A DNA stretch of 49,763 bases from a bacterium. GTDB lineage: Bacteria > Bacteroidota > Bacteroidia > Bacteroidales > Muribaculaceae. The stretch is taken from assembly GCA_004563195.1 (NCBI GenBank), contig SFTJ01000020.1, positions 1 through 49,763 on the forward strand, written 5' to 3'. Shown one piece after another: positions 24,886 through 34,309 of the stretch. Position 1 is the first letter of the stretch. Every line of letters starts with the position of its first letter. Both the position numbers and the translations under genes were made by a program. The notes below the pieces were generated by a model. The model saw nothing but the letters and a program-made list of their open reading frames with translations. It was not told the DNA's origin and searched no databases.

Positions 24886-26067
24886 TTATTGTCGGCTTAA
24901 TTTTGGCAACACATAGGTGGTCTTATCCGCCTTTACTTCCACATCTTGCCATGTGGTTTGATATCCGTAAGCCTCATAGCGCAAGCGATACTTGCCGGGC
25001 TTAAGGTTATCAAACACAAACACACCATTCCACTCCTGGTCGGTGCAATAGGCTCGCAAGGGGCGTCCTTGCTTGTCGGTGAGATACACCATAGCGTGGT
25101 TGATGGGCTTCCATTGGTCGTCGGTACCTTCTTTGTAGACATATCGCTCGTGATTCATCTGCTCAGTCGCCGATTTCACTGCGCCCACCAGATAACCGTT
25201 TTTTTCCGGCTTACCGCCGAAATATGCACGAATGCCGCGATAATATCTCACGCCTTCCATGCGGCAATAGTCGCGATTGAGCAGTCGCTGGCGCTCGGGG
25301 TCGTAGGTATGAAACGACCCTTCCACCAAATATCCGGGCACTCTGTGCTTTAGCACTGCATAATATCCGTTTACACCTATGCGATTGGCTGTGCCCGGCG
25401 GTGTGCCGCCCATAAAGGTAATGTCGCCCACCACAAGTGGCTTCTCTGGGCTATAATGACTCCAATAACTCAACGGATTTTCCCAAATGTAGGGATATGC
25501 CTTTCGAGCCATCTCATCGCTTGGTTCTTGATAGGCTTTGGAGTTTTCGCCTCTATATAATATCACTAAATAGTTTACTGTGCTACCGCGTTTGTGCGCA
25601 TTGCTGTGCAGTGAGATAAAAAAGTCGGGACGAAGCGAATCCACCTGACATGCTATCTTCTCGAGCCCCACTATCTGCTGTTCGCCATATTCATCGCAGT
25701 CGGTTTCCTCGCGGTCGTAAGCACTTGCCGAGCCTTCGCGCGCGGGATGAGGCGAATTTTCGTTAGCCTTGCCATTATACATAAGGTCGTGCGTAACAAA
25801 TCCGTTGCGGGTGCGGCTCATTATCACTTTCGCGCCTGCTTCCTCGAGTTTCTTCCTGAGTTCAAGTCCTTTCCACAGGTTGCTTTTCGATTCGAAAAAA
25901 CCCAAGGTGTCCATATACTCATAATTGATGGTAGGCGTCGGACGGTCGCCCGTAGTCCACCCGCCGTGTCCGGGATTTACATAGATGGTTTTCCCTTTCA
26001 GTCCTTTTGCAGCCACCGGTGCCACTGCCAGGCACAGAGCAGCCAATAATATTGATAGCTTTTTCAT
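24886..26067 (-). CDS. Exported N-acetylmuramoyl-L-alanine amidase
   Basis: A 393-residue protein from the ATG at 26067, with a signal peptide (LLAALCLAVAPVAAKG). An Amidase_3 domain follows, with IYVNPGHGGW (zinc His), FESKSNLWKGLELRKKLEEA (zinc Glu), FFISLHSNAH (zinc His) and LVEGSFHTYD (catalytic Glu region). The last ~90 residues form a carboxypeptidase-regulatory-like or PEGA-like beta sandwich (VFVFDNLKPGKYRLRYEAYG). It cleaves the amide between MurNAc and the stem peptide in the cell wall. A 33-residue upstream extension of the frame is ignored because it hides the signal peptide. Confidence 0.9.
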   Translation of the reverse strand: MKKLSILLAALCLAVAPVAAKGLKGKTIYVNPGHGGWTTGDRPTPTINYEYMDTLGFFESKSNLWKGLELRKKLEEAGAKVIMSRTRNGFVTHDLMYNGKANENSPHPAREGSASAYDREETDCDEYGEQQIVGLEKIACQVDSLRPDFFISLHSNAHKRGSTVNYLVILYRGENSKAYQEPSDEMARKAYPYIWENPLSYWSHYSPEKPLVVGDITFMGGTPPGTANRIGVNGYYAVLKHRVPGYLVEGSFHTYDPERQRLLNRDYCRMEGVRYYRGIRAYFGGKPEKNGYLVGAVKSATEQMNHERYVYKEGTDDQWKPINHAMVYLTDKQGRPLRAYCTDQEWNGVFVFDNLKPGKYRLRYEAYGYQTTWQDVEVKADKTTYVLPKLSRQ

Positions 26068-26169
26068 AACAAGGATAAAATTACAAAAAATAGAGCATAA
26101 ACCAAAATAAAAATTACGGTTTACGCTCTTTTTCCTATTAACCCAACTATACCTATTAATAATCAAAAA

Positions 26170-26820
26170 TCACCTAACGATGAACACTTCAACACTTCTG
26201 TTTAACTCTCTACCGCGTTGTGAGTCGTTATTGCCTATAGGGCTATCATTACCCAAAGCCACGGTGTGAATGCGGCGGCGCGAAATGCCGTAATCCACAA
26301 GATACTGAGCCACCGCATTAGCTCTGTCGCTCGACAATTGATAAGGGTTTCGCTCACGACTATCGGTGCTGCCATAAATATATATATCGTTTGAGCATCG
26401 CTTCAGGTCGCGGCTTATGCGATAAAGATTGCGTTCGCTGTCACCGTCGAGTCGGGTGCTGTTTGAGCGGAAAATCAAGTCGCCATCGCGGTTGATGCGA
26501 GTATAGGTCAACCCGTTTTCGCGGTCGTAATAGCTATCGTTATCGGCATTTACGCTATAGTTGTAGCGTTGCTGTGCCTCTATGCGGTCTTGTTCGCGTC
26601 CTGACGAAGCACCTGCCACAGTTCCTATGGTGGCACCTATCTGCATTCCCACATGGCTTCCATGGTGTCCGCCGAGCATTTCGCCCAATGCGCCGCCCAC
26701 CAGTGTGCCTCCTATGCCGCCCAAAACGGCTCCGTTGGTTTCATTATTCCACATACTGCATCCGGTGGTCAGCACACCTGTCAATGCCAATACCATTATG
26801 TTTCTTGCTATTGTCTTCAT
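26170..26820 (-). CDS. OmpA-family outer-membrane lipoprotein
   Basis: A 216-residue protein from the ATG at 26820, with a lipobox (GVLTTGCS, Cys21). A Gly-rich glycine-zipper segment follows (AVLGGIGGTLVGGALGEMLG, about residues 28-65), then a C-terminal OmpA peptidoglycan-binding domain (YIYGSTDSRERNPYQLSSDR, then GRELNRSVEVFIV). It probably tethers the outer membrane to peptidoglycan. The usual TDxxG is TDSRE here, but the rest of the motif is kept. Confidence 0.88.
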   Translation of the reverse strand: MKTIARNIMVLALTGVLTTGCSMWNNETNGAVLGGIGGTLVGGALGEMLGGHHGSHVGMQIGATIGTVAGASSGREQDRIEAQQRYNYSVNADNDSYYDRENGLTYTRINRDGDLIFRSNSTRLDGDSERNLYRISRDLKRCSNDIYIYGSTDSRERNPYQLSSDRANAVAQYLVDYGISRRRIHTVALGNDSPIGNNDSQRGRELNRSVEVFIVR

Positions 26821-26965
26821 TGTGTTATCTCCTTTTGTAGTTTTTGACCTTTCGTTGTGCAAAAAGTTTAAATATCGACAGTCATTAATTCCCTTTTTCA
26901 CCAATTATTCATCCATTTATACCACTAACGACAATTATTTCCATCAAAATTTCACAATCATTTCG

Positions 26966-26973
26966 TAATTTTG
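26966..26973 (+). promoter_or_regulatory. -7 box (TAATTTTG) for tcdA
   Basis: A TAnnTTTG match followed by C, 25 bases before the tcdA ATG, implying a short leader of about 20 bases. Confidence 0.65.
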
Positions 26974-26997
26974 CATTCAAAATATGAGCAAAAAATT

Positions 26998-27795
26998 ATG
27001 GAATCATTGGAGAACGCAATATTCAATCGAGCAGAACTGCTATTAGGTTCTGATTTCATGCAAGCCGCGGCACAGAAGCGCGTAATACTGTTTGGCGTGG
27101 GTGGCGTGGGCAGTTGGTGTGCCGAAGGACTTATCCGATCGGGCATACGTAATCTCACCATCGTCGACTCCGACCGCGTGTGCATTACCAACATCAACAG
27201 GCAGATGATGGCTAACTGCCGCACCATAGGACAAGTGAAGGTGGAAGCCTTGAAAAAGCGACTTCTCGAAGTGAATCCATCGGCTGAAATCACTGCTGTT
27301 TGTTCCATTTATTCCGACGAGAATGCCGAAGCGTTCCACCTCGAATCGTACGACTATATTATCGATTGCATCGATAGCCTCAAGGATAAAGCAAGCTTGA
27401 TATTGCGCGCCTGCGCCACCGATGCCACTTTTTTCTCTTCGATGGGCGCCGCTCTGAAACTCGACCCTACCAAAATTCGCGTCGATGAGTTCTGGAAGGT
27501 GCAAGGTTGCCCGTTGGCTCGAGCCATTCGCAAGCGATTCAAATCGCGAAAGACCTATCCGCGCCACAAATTTCTTTGCGTATACAGCGATGAACTGCTA
27601 GAAAACCTCGGCGAAGCTCACTCTTGCGGCACTGCTCAATGCATTTGCCACAACGCCGACTCCGACAGTCATAATTGGAACGATTATAAAGCACAAATCA
27701 ACGGCTCGCTGGCTCATATCACCGCTATCTTCGGATTTCATCTCTCGAGCCTTGTGCTGATGGATATTCGCAAAAAGTTATTGGCTCGCCGATAG
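26998..27795 (+). CDS. tcdA: tRNA threonylcarbamoyladenosine dehydratase
   Basis: A 265-residue ThiF/E1-like protein. The nucleotide-binding motif is ILFGVGGVGSWCAEGLIRSG, followed by TIVDSDRVCITNINRQ. A Cys-rich tract (SYDYIIDCIDSLKDK, ILRACATDATF) and a C-terminal SCGTAQCIC are present. It converts t6A at tRNA position 37 to cyclic ct6A using ATP. The start chosen is the ATG after the promoter; an upstream in-frame TTG lies inside the promoter box. Its stop is 20 bases from the convergent kinase gene. Confidence 0.92.
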   Translation: MESLENAIFNRAELLLGSDFMQAAAQKRVILFGVGGVGSWCAEGLIRSGIRNLTIVDSDRVCITNINRQMMANCRTIGQVKVEALKKRLLEVNPSAEITAVCSIYSDENAEAFHLESYDYIIDCIDSLKDKASLILRACATDATFFSSMGAALKLDPTKIRVDEFWKVQGCPLARAIRKRFKSRKTYPRHKFLCVYSDELLENLGEAHSCGTAQCICHNADSDSHNWNDYKAQINGSLAHITAIFGFHLSSLVLMDIRKKLLARR

Positions 27796-27815
27796 CCGCA
27801 ATGCCGCTTGCGTTT

Positions 27816-30035
27816 TTATGATTCAGCGGCATCATTATGAGCAATAGGCAAAGTGAACACAAATCGAGCTCCTTCGGTATAGGAGGTGTCGAGTTTCACA
27901 TTGCCGCCCATATTGGTGGCAATAATTCGGCATATATTCAGCCCTAAACCACAACCTTGCTTAAATGTATCGAGTTTTCTAAAGCGTTCAAATATCACTT
28001 CGGCTTCCTCGGCGGGCACTCCGGTGCCGGTATCGGTGACTGAGAAAGTGACCATACCGGGATTCTCGCTCAGCGAGCAGTGTAGCCATATTTTACCCCG
28101 ACTGGTATATTTCTCGGCATTGGTGAGCAGGTTGATGAGCACTTGTTCCACGCGATTTTGGTCGGTGTGTATGATAAAACTATCATCCACTTCGCTGGTA
28201 TAGGTCAGTTCCACACCTTCGGGTTTTATGTGTTGCACCATATTTATTGCATTGAGCCCTAACACATTGCATGGCACATCGATATATGATAATTTGTAAT
28301 TACCGCTTTCCATATCCGATATGCTGAGAATGTCGTTGACCAAACCGATGAGTAACTGCGAGTTATGTTCTATCAGTCGACTGAATTCGTGGCGCTCTTC
28401 GGCAGAAATTTCCACTTGGTTGTCGGTGAGCATTTGCGAAAAACCCACTATCGAATTGAGAGGCGTGCGCACTTCATGGCTCATATTCTGAATAAACCGA
28501 ATCTTCATTTTATTGGCTTCTTCGGCTCGTTTGCGCGCCTCCACAGCTTCGGCAAGCGCACTCTCGGCGCGCCGGTTTGCATCACGAAGCAATTCATTTT
28601 GCTTTTGAGTCTGAAGCACCTGCTTGCGTCGGCGATAGAACGCCGCCAACGATGCACCCACCACCACAAGCAATATCACAGCCAGGCAACACAACATAAT
28701 GATGTGTATTTGGCTTCGCATCTGTTGTTGCTCAAATTCGGCTTTTGCTCGTGCATGCTCCAGATTGTCTCTCTCGGTAAGCATTTGCATTTTTTCGGCG
28801 CCTGCTCGGGCTTTTTTCAGCTCCAGGTCTTTGTTTTCTATCGCCAACTTTTGGTTATTGAGCCTTATTTGGTCCATTTCTATCGCTTGACGAGCTTGGG
28901 CGAGTTTCAGATTTGAGTTTTTCAGTTCCAACTCCACAAACTCTTGACGCAGACGCTCGTTCTCCAATTGGGCATTAAATTCGGTCATATCCGAGAGCGA
29001 CAATGCATTCTGCACCGAGTCGCGTTTCGCCGATGCCAATCGGTAATATTTATATGCGCCCAAGTAATCGCCTTTTTCGGCTAATACTTCCGACATATAC
29101 ACCAGCCCGTCTACTTCATACACTTTTTCGGTGTACTCCATTGCCTTATCATAGTCGCCCGCCATAAGAGCACGATATATGCATATCGAATAATACTGCG
29201 CACTATTAGTAGCCATCTTATGCTTTTTGTAATCCTCAAATAAGGAATCCGATACTTTCAAAAACACATCTTTCTTACCCAATAAATAATAGAGTACGCA
29301 TTGCATCTCTTTTGCTTTCAGTTTGTTGCTTATTGTCACAGCCATCTCCTCACTCTTTTGGGCATATTCGAGTGCTGCTCGCAAATTCGATTCATCTTTT
29401 CGTGGCGATGTTTTTAGGGCAAGCGCCACCTGTAGATATATGTCGGAAGGATTTTGGTCGGGAAGATTCTCGAGCACATGGTCGAGTGCCGCCTTATAGT
29501 TACGGTAAGCTTCGCTGTAACAACTGCGATTGAAAAAAATATCGCCTGTGCATCGCAAACTGTTATATATACCATATCCATTCTTTTCGGCAAAAGCTTC
29601 ATCGGTCATCTTCTTCACCAAATCGAGCGCAGTAATGCTCTTGCCATGATTGAGCAGCCACACCACCTCGAGCTGAGTGGCATAATAGTAATATTGGGTG
29701 TAATTATAGAGTCGCGACACTCGGCGCAATTCTTCGAGTTCTCGCTTCACCGGTTCGTATTCATTGCCTAACAGTGCGTGTCGTGCCCTAAGCGAAGCCG
29801 ATATGCATATGCCCTTCTTGTCGTTAAGCCGCACTGCCTCATTCATCATCGAGTCGATATAATAATTGGGGCCTGCCACTTTAAGGCGCGATACTGCCTT
29901 ATTATAATACTTATACACTCGATCATCTATCTTGAACGGATTGTTTTGAGCACCGGCAACGAGCGATATAGTGCTTACAGCCATAAGCACTACGCTTCGC
30001 AATTTTATTAATATATTACCTCGCCTCATCTTCAC
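27816..30035 (-). CDS. TPR sensor histidine kinase
   Basis: A 739-residue protein: signal anchor (residues 5-29), a TPR-rich periplasmic sensor (about 35-340), a coiled coil (355-440), one transmembrane helix (443-467), a second short coiled coil, a HisKA dimerisation domain with His520 (FIQNMSHEVRTPLNS) and a HATPase domain (N box VLINLLTNAEKY, G1 DTGTGVP, G2 GCGLGLNICR). No receiver domain is attached and no response regulator is adjacent, so the partner is elsewhere. This architecture is common in Bacteroidales for sensing envelope or nutrient cues. It has no SusC-type neighbours. Confidence 0.92.
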   Translation of the reverse strand: MKMRRGNILIKLRSVVLMAVSTISLVAGAQNNPFKIDDRVYKYYNKAVSRLKVAGPNYYIDSMMNEAVRLNDKKGICISASLRARHALLGNEYEPVKRELEELRRVSRLYNYTQYYYYATQLEVVWLLNHGKSITALDLVKKMTDEAFAEKNGYGIYNSLRCTGDIFFNRSCYSEAYRNYKAALDHVLENLPDQNPSDIYLQVALALKTSPRKDESNLRAALEYAQKSEEMAVTISNKLKAKEMQCVLYYLLGKKDVFLKVSDSLFEDYKKHKMATNSAQYYSICIYRALMAGDYDKAMEYTEKVYEVDGLVYMSEVLAEKGDYLGAYKYYRLASAKRDSVQNALSLSDMTEFNAQLENERLRQEFVELELKNSNLKLAQARQAIEMDQIRLNNQKLAIENKDLELKKARAGAEKMQMLTERDNLEHARAKAEFEQQQMRSQIHIIMLCCLAVILLVVVGASLAAFYRRRKQVLQTQKQNELLRDANRRAESALAEAVEARKRAEEANKMKIRFIQNMSHEVRTPLNSIVGFSQMLTDNQVEISAEERHEFSRLIEHNSQLLIGLVNDILSISDMESGNYKLSYIDVPCNVLGLNAINMVQHIKPEGVELTYTSEVDDSFIIHTDQNRVEQVLINLLTNAEKYTSRGKIWLHCSLSENPGMVTFSVTDTGTGVPAEEAEVIFERFRKLDTFKQGCGLGLNICRIIATNMGGNVKLDTSYTEGARFVFTLPIAHNDAAES

Positions 30036-30286
30036 TCTTGCGATAATTGATTGGATGTTGTCACTTCAAAATCAGGTCTAAAAAAACTTCGATAAGTGAT
30101 ATTACTTACATTTTTTGTAAAAGTAATCAAAGCGTGATATTTTAGCAAACTACGAGCGGGAAAATTGCGTTCTATATGACGGAACGATTACAAACCACCG
30201 TTCCGTTAGCAGCTTTACTATAACGGATAATTTCAAAAATATGCTCTGCAATGCTCTCGGCACTTGATTATTTGCAAAAAATGAAG

Positions 30287-30294
30287 TAATTTTG
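30287..30294 (+). promoter_or_regulatory. -7 box (TAATTTTG) for the GH53 gene
   Basis: A TAnnTTTG match followed by C, 23 bases before the GH53 ATG. The rest of 30036-30286 is AT-rich with nothing else recognised. Confidence 0.65.
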
Positions 30295-30316
30295 CTGCAT
30301 TCCATAACTAAACTCT

Positions 30317-31564
30317 ATGAATACTCGAAAGCTTATTCTTTTGTTATCACTCTGCGTGATAAGTGTAGCATCGGCTCAAAAATATGTAGGTGGCGACATA
30401 TCTTTGCTACCTGAATATATCAACGCAAATGCCAAATACTACAATTACCAAGGTCAAAGCGTTTCTTCGCCTTTACAATTGTTTCACGACGAGGGACTCA
30501 ACGCTATGCGCGTTCGTTTGTTTGTAAATCCGAGCGACTACACCGGCAGCGACAAAGACCCTAACGCATGTCAGGACCTCGATTATGTGAAAAGTCTCGG
30601 CAAGCAGATTAAAGATGCCGGATTCGACCTCATTCTCGACTTTCATTATTCTGACACTTGGGCAGACCCTGCCAAGCAGTGGACTCCTGCCGCATGGGTT
30701 TCACTCACCGACGAACAACTATACGACAAAATCTACGAATACACTAAGGATGCCCTTACGCAAATGTGTGATGCGGGTGCTACACCCGACTTTATCCAAC
30801 CGGGCAACGAAATAAGTTACGGTATGCTTTGGGGTGCCTACAACGCATCTGCGTCGTCGCTCAAAAAGTGCTATGTTAATTCTTCAGCCAACTGGGAGCG
30901 CTTTACCACACTTCTGGAAAATGCCATCAAGGCATGCCGCGAAGTTTGCCCCGAAGCCAAAGTGATTCTTCACACCGAGCGCGTGCAGCAAACCAATGTG
31001 CTCTCCAACTTCTACACTAAGATGAAGAATGCCAATATCGACTACGATATCATTGGTCTCAGCTACTACCCTGCTTGGCATGGCAATCTTGCCACACTCG
31101 AATCGGCTCTCAATGCCATGACCACCGCATTTCCCGATAAGGACATTATGATAGTGGAAACCGGTTACTCTTATGCTTGGGCTATTCCGGGCACTTCGTT
31201 CGACTATTCGAGCGTATATCCATATACCGACGCCGGTCAAAACAACTACACCGTCGACCTCATTTCGTTGCTCAACAAATATGACAATGTAAAAGGACTA
31301 TTCTGGTGGTGGATGGAATATAATGCCTATGGCACATCGCTCTCGGGATGGTACAACGCTCCGCTTTTCGACAGTCGCACCGGTCGCGCCACCGCTGCGC
31401 TCAGCTCTTTGAAGACATTTAAAGAATCTTCATCTATAGAAAATATTACAACCGACCGCGTAGAAAATGCCGACGATGTGTGGTACACCCTCTCGGGGCA
31501 GCGCATTAAGCGCCCCACCGAACATGGCATCTACATTCACAACGGCAAGAAGGTGGCTATGTAA
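30317..31564 (+). CDS. Secreted arabinogalactan endo-beta-1,4-galactanase (GH53)
   Basis: A 415-residue protein with a signal peptide (LILLLSLCVISVASAQ) and a full GH53 barrel. GGDISLLP lies at the start, the acid/base Glu165 is in FIQPGNEISYGMLW, and the nucleophile Glu281 is in IMIVETGYSYAW. The last ~40 residues (YTLSGQRIKRPTEHGIYIHNGKKVAM) are the small C-terminal tail common on exported Bacteroidales enzymes, possibly a sorting signal. It cleaves beta-1,4-galactan in pectin side chains. The GH3 and NUDIX genes that follow suggest a small pectic-glycan locus without SusC/SusD in view. Confidence 0.93.
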   Translation: MNTRKLILLLSLCVISVASAQKYVGGDISLLPEYINANAKYYNYQGQSVSSPLQLFHDEGLNAMRVRLFVNPSDYTGSDKDPNACQDLDYVKSLGKQIKDAGFDLILDFHYSDTWADPAKQWTPAAWVSLTDEQLYDKIYEYTKDALTQMCDAGATPDFIQPGNEISYGMLWGAYNASASSLKKCYVNSSANWERFTTLLENAIKACREVCPEAKVILHTERVQQTNVLSNFYTKMKNANIDYDIIGLSYYPAWHGNLATLESALNAMTTAFPDKDIMIVETGYSYAWAIPGTSFDYSSVYPYTDAGQNNYTVDLISLLNKYDNVKGLFWWWMEYNAYGTSLSGWYNAPLFDSRTGRATAALSSLKTFKESSSIENITTDRVENADDVWYTLSGQRIKRPTEHGIYIHNGKKVAM

Positions 31565-31634
31565 GGGTTAGTTTAGTTTAGTTTGATTTTTTTCTATCAA
31601 AATCGACTATACTGCCAATAGACATCTGCCACAC

Positions 31635-31767
31635 GGCTAATTAGGCTCATAGATATGATGAGAATCACCAACTCGCCACTATCTCAGTAGCGAATGTTTG
31701 GGTTAGTGTATGTCTTTTGGTGATTTAATCCCCACAGGGGGTAAATCATCATATCTATGATTAGTCC
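31635..31767 (+). other. Foldable element with long terminal inverted repeats (MITE-like or structured leader)
   Basis: A perfect 15-bp arm at 31647-31661 pairs with 31746-31760, and outside it GGCTAAT pairs with ATTAG-CC with a small insertion. Inside, AATCACCAA (31663-31671) pairs with TTGGTGATT (31717-31725) and encloses a TCGC/GCGA plus ACT/AGT hairpin. A separate TTTA-CCCC/GGGG-TAAA hairpin lies at 31724-31745. It lies between the GH53 stop and the GH3 start. It could be a small non-autonomous element, an RNA leader of the GH3 gene or an intercistronic element. No second copy was seen in the window. Confidence 0.55.
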
Positions 31768-31857
31768 ATTATTCCGACTAAGCTCCTAACTTGTTTTATT
31801 TTAGCGAGTTAAAACAATAATAACGAAATATTAATTTAATAACAAAACCAAAATTTT

Positions 31858-34080
31858 ATGAAATTCAAATTTAAGAATCTGTTAGCTACAAGTTGCTTGG
31901 TGTTTTCGAGCCTGAGCGCTACAGCTCAAGAGTCGGTTCTGCCATTCCGTAATCCGGATTTACCTCTCGAGCAACGCATCAACGACCTCATAGGTCGACT
32001 CACTCTTGATGAGAAAGTGCAAATGATGAAACACGCTTCGCCGGCCATTCCTCGACTCGGCATTCCTGCCTACAACTGGTGGAACGAAGCCCTTCATGGC
32101 GTGGCTCGCACTCCTGAGAAAGTTACCTCATTCCCTCAAGCCATTGCTATGGCTGCAACCTTCGACACCGAAGCATTGCAGAAAATGGGCGACATCACTT
32201 CTACCGAGGGTCGTGCCCTATTCAATGAGGCTCTCAAAGCGGGCAAAGGCATAGCTCAGTACCGTGGCCTCACCTATTGGACTCCAAACATCAACATATT
32301 TCGCGACCCACGCTGGGGACGCGGTCAGGAAACCTACGGCGAAGACCCATATCTTACAGCCAAGATGGGAGCTGCCATAGTGCGAGGCCTCGAAGGCAAC
32401 GACCCCTACTACCTGAAAGCGGTGGCTTGCGCCAAGCACTTTGCCGTGCATAGCGGTCCGGAACACAACCGTCACGTGTTCGACGCACGTCCGTCGACTT
32501 TCGACCTCTGGGACACTTATCTGCCTGCTTTCCATGAACTTATAGTAAAAACCGGTGTTCATGGCGTGATGTGTGCCTACAATCGTCTCGACGGTCAACC
32601 ATGCTGTGGCAACGACCCGCTTATGGTAGATATTCTTCGCAATCAATGGCATTTTGAAGGCTATGTAACCACCGACTGCGGCGCAATGAACGACTTCTAT
32701 AGTGGACACAACACTCACCCCGATGCCACATCTGCTATGAGCGATGCTCTTCTTGCCGGCACCGACCTCGAGTGCGGCAATCTCTACAAGCAGTTGGCCG
32801 AAGGTGTTCGTAAGGGCTTACATAGCGAACGCGACGTAAACACTTCGCTAAAGCGTTTGTTGCGAATCTTGTTCAAAATAGGTATGTTCGACCCTCAAGA
32901 ACGCGTGCCTTACTCTTCTATCGGCAAGAATGTGATAGAATGTGATGCCCACAAGCAGCACGCCTATCTCATGGCTCAGGAATCGATGGTGCTTCTCAAA
33001 AACAAGAACAACATACTTCCGCTCAACTCTTCGAAAATCAAGAGTATAGCTCTCGTAGGTCCTAATGCCGACAACCCATCTACCCTACTCGCCAACTATT
33101 TTGGCACTCCGTCGGAAATCATCACTCCACGCATAAGTCTCGAACGCCGCTTCGACAATAAAATCAAAATCAACTACATGCAAGGTTGTGGCTTGGTAAA
33201 GCCGCTCGAAAATGCTCCAAGCGCTGCCGAAATTGCCAAGAAAGCAGCCAAGAGCGATGTAATCATCTTTGTGGGCGGCCTTAGCGCCGACTATGAAGGC
33301 GAAGCAGGCGATGCCGGTGCAGGCGGTTTTGCCGGATTTGATAGCGGCGACCGTTCCGACATTTCTCTGCCTAAAGTGCAGATGCAATTGTTGAAAGAAC
33401 TCAAGAAAACCGGCCGTCCTATCATCGTTGTAAATATGACAGGTTCGGCTGTGGCTATGGAATGGGAAAACCGCAATGTAGATGCCATTCTGCAAGCATG
33501 GTATGGAGGCCAAGCTGCCGGCGATGCCATCACCGACATTCTCTTCGGCGATTATAACCCAAGCGGACGCCTGCCGGTAACTGTCTACGCAAGCACCGAC
33601 GATTTGCCTCCTTTCGAAAGCTATTCGATGATTGGCCGCACCTATCGCTACTTCCGTGGCAAACCTCTATTTCCGTTTGGCTTCGGTTTGAGCTACACTT
33701 CTTTCGCTTATTCGCAAATCAAGTGCGCCGCCAAATCCGGCACAAGCCAATCGGTTACCGTCACTGCCACCGTCACCAATACCGGCAAGAAAGCCGGCGA
33801 TGAAGTGGCTCAGCTCTACATCACTCACCCGCAAGACGGCAACCACATAATCCCGGTTTGTTCGCTCAAAGGCTTTAAGCGAGTTCACCTCAACCCGGGC
33901 GAATCGAAGACCATCAGCTTCGAACTCACGCCACACGACCTATCTCTCACCAACGACGAAGGCAACTGGATGGTGAATGCCGGCGAAATGTCAATCTTCA
34001 TTGGTGGCGGTCAGCCTAAATATACCGAAGGAGTTTCTTGCAAACTCACACTCGAGGGCGATGCCTATCAAGTGCTCTAA
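31858..34080 (+). CDS. Secreted GH3 glycosidase (beta-xylosidase/beta-glucosidase-like)
   Basis: A 740-residue protein with a signal peptide (SCLVFSSLSATAQ). It has the GH3 N-terminal barrel (YNWWNEALHGVAR, DPRWGRGQETYGEDPYL), the catalytic nucleophile Asp273 (YVTTDCGAMNDF), an alpha/beta-sandwich C domain (VGGLSADYEGEAGD near the acid/base Glu) and a terminal FnIII-like domain (KGFKRVHLNPGESKTISFEL). The WWNEALHG motif is typical of the xylosidase-like subgroup. With GH53 it may finish pectin-derived oligosaccharides in the periplasm. The exact sugar is not deducible. Confidence 0.92.
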   Translation: MKFKFKNLLATSCLVFSSLSATAQESVLPFRNPDLPLEQRINDLIGRLTLDEKVQMMKHASPAIPRLGIPAYNWWNEALHGVARTPEKVTSFPQAIAMAATFDTEALQKMGDITSTEGRALFNEALKAGKGIAQYRGLTYWTPNINIFRDPRWGRGQETYGEDPYLTAKMGAAIVRGLEGNDPYYLKAVACAKHFAVHSGPEHNRHVFDARPSTFDLWDTYLPAFHELIVKTGVHGVMCAYNRLDGQPCCGNDPLMVDILRNQWHFEGYVTTDCGAMNDFYSGHNTHPDATSAMSDALLAGTDLECGNLYKQLAEGVRKGLHSERDVNTSLKRLLRILFKIGMFDPQERVPYSSIGKNVIECDAHKQHAYLMAQESMVLLKNKNNILPLNSSKIKSIALVGPNADNPSTLLANYFGTPSEIITPRISLERRFDNKIKINYMQGCGLVKPLENAPSAAEIAKKAAKSDVIIFVGGLSADYEGEAGDAGAGGFAGFDSGDRSDISLPKVQMQLLKELKKTGRPIIVVNMTGSAVAMEWENRNVDAILQAWYGGQAAGDAITDILFGDYNPSGRLPVTVYASTDDLPPFESYSMIGRTYRYFRGKPLFPFGFGLSYTSFAYSQIKCAAKSGTSQSVTVTATVTNTGKKAGDEVAQLYITHPQDGNHIIPVCSLKGFKRVHLNPGESKTISFELTPHDLSLTNDEGNWMVNAGEMSIFIGGGQPKYTEGVSCKLTLEGDAYQVL

Positions 34081-34133
34081 TCGCGGAGCGCATTTCATAC
34101 TTTCCACTCACCACACATATTAATCCCTACATC

Positions 34134-34180
34134 AAAGGGCTGCGTAAGAAACACTATTCTTCGCAGTCCTTTGTGCTTTT
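34134..34180 (+). terminator. Intrinsic terminator after the GH3 gene
   Basis: AAAGGGCTGCG pairs with CGCAGTCCTTT (11 bp with one G.T) around a 17-base loop and is followed by a T-rich tail. Confidence 0.75.
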
Positions 34181-34270
34181 TCATCAATTATCGGCAAATT
34201 ATTTCAAAATAATAATTAGCAATTACTGATTTTTCTTTAGTTTTCATTTCCATTTATCAAATATTTTGCA

Positions 34271-34278
34271 TAACTTTG
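34271..34278 (+). promoter_or_regulatory. -7 box (TAACTTTG) for the NUDIX regulator
   Basis: A perfect TAnnTTTG match, 32 bases before the ATG. Confidence 0.65.
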
Positions 34279-34309
34279 TTGCGTAAATAACACACAACAA
34301 AAAACAACA

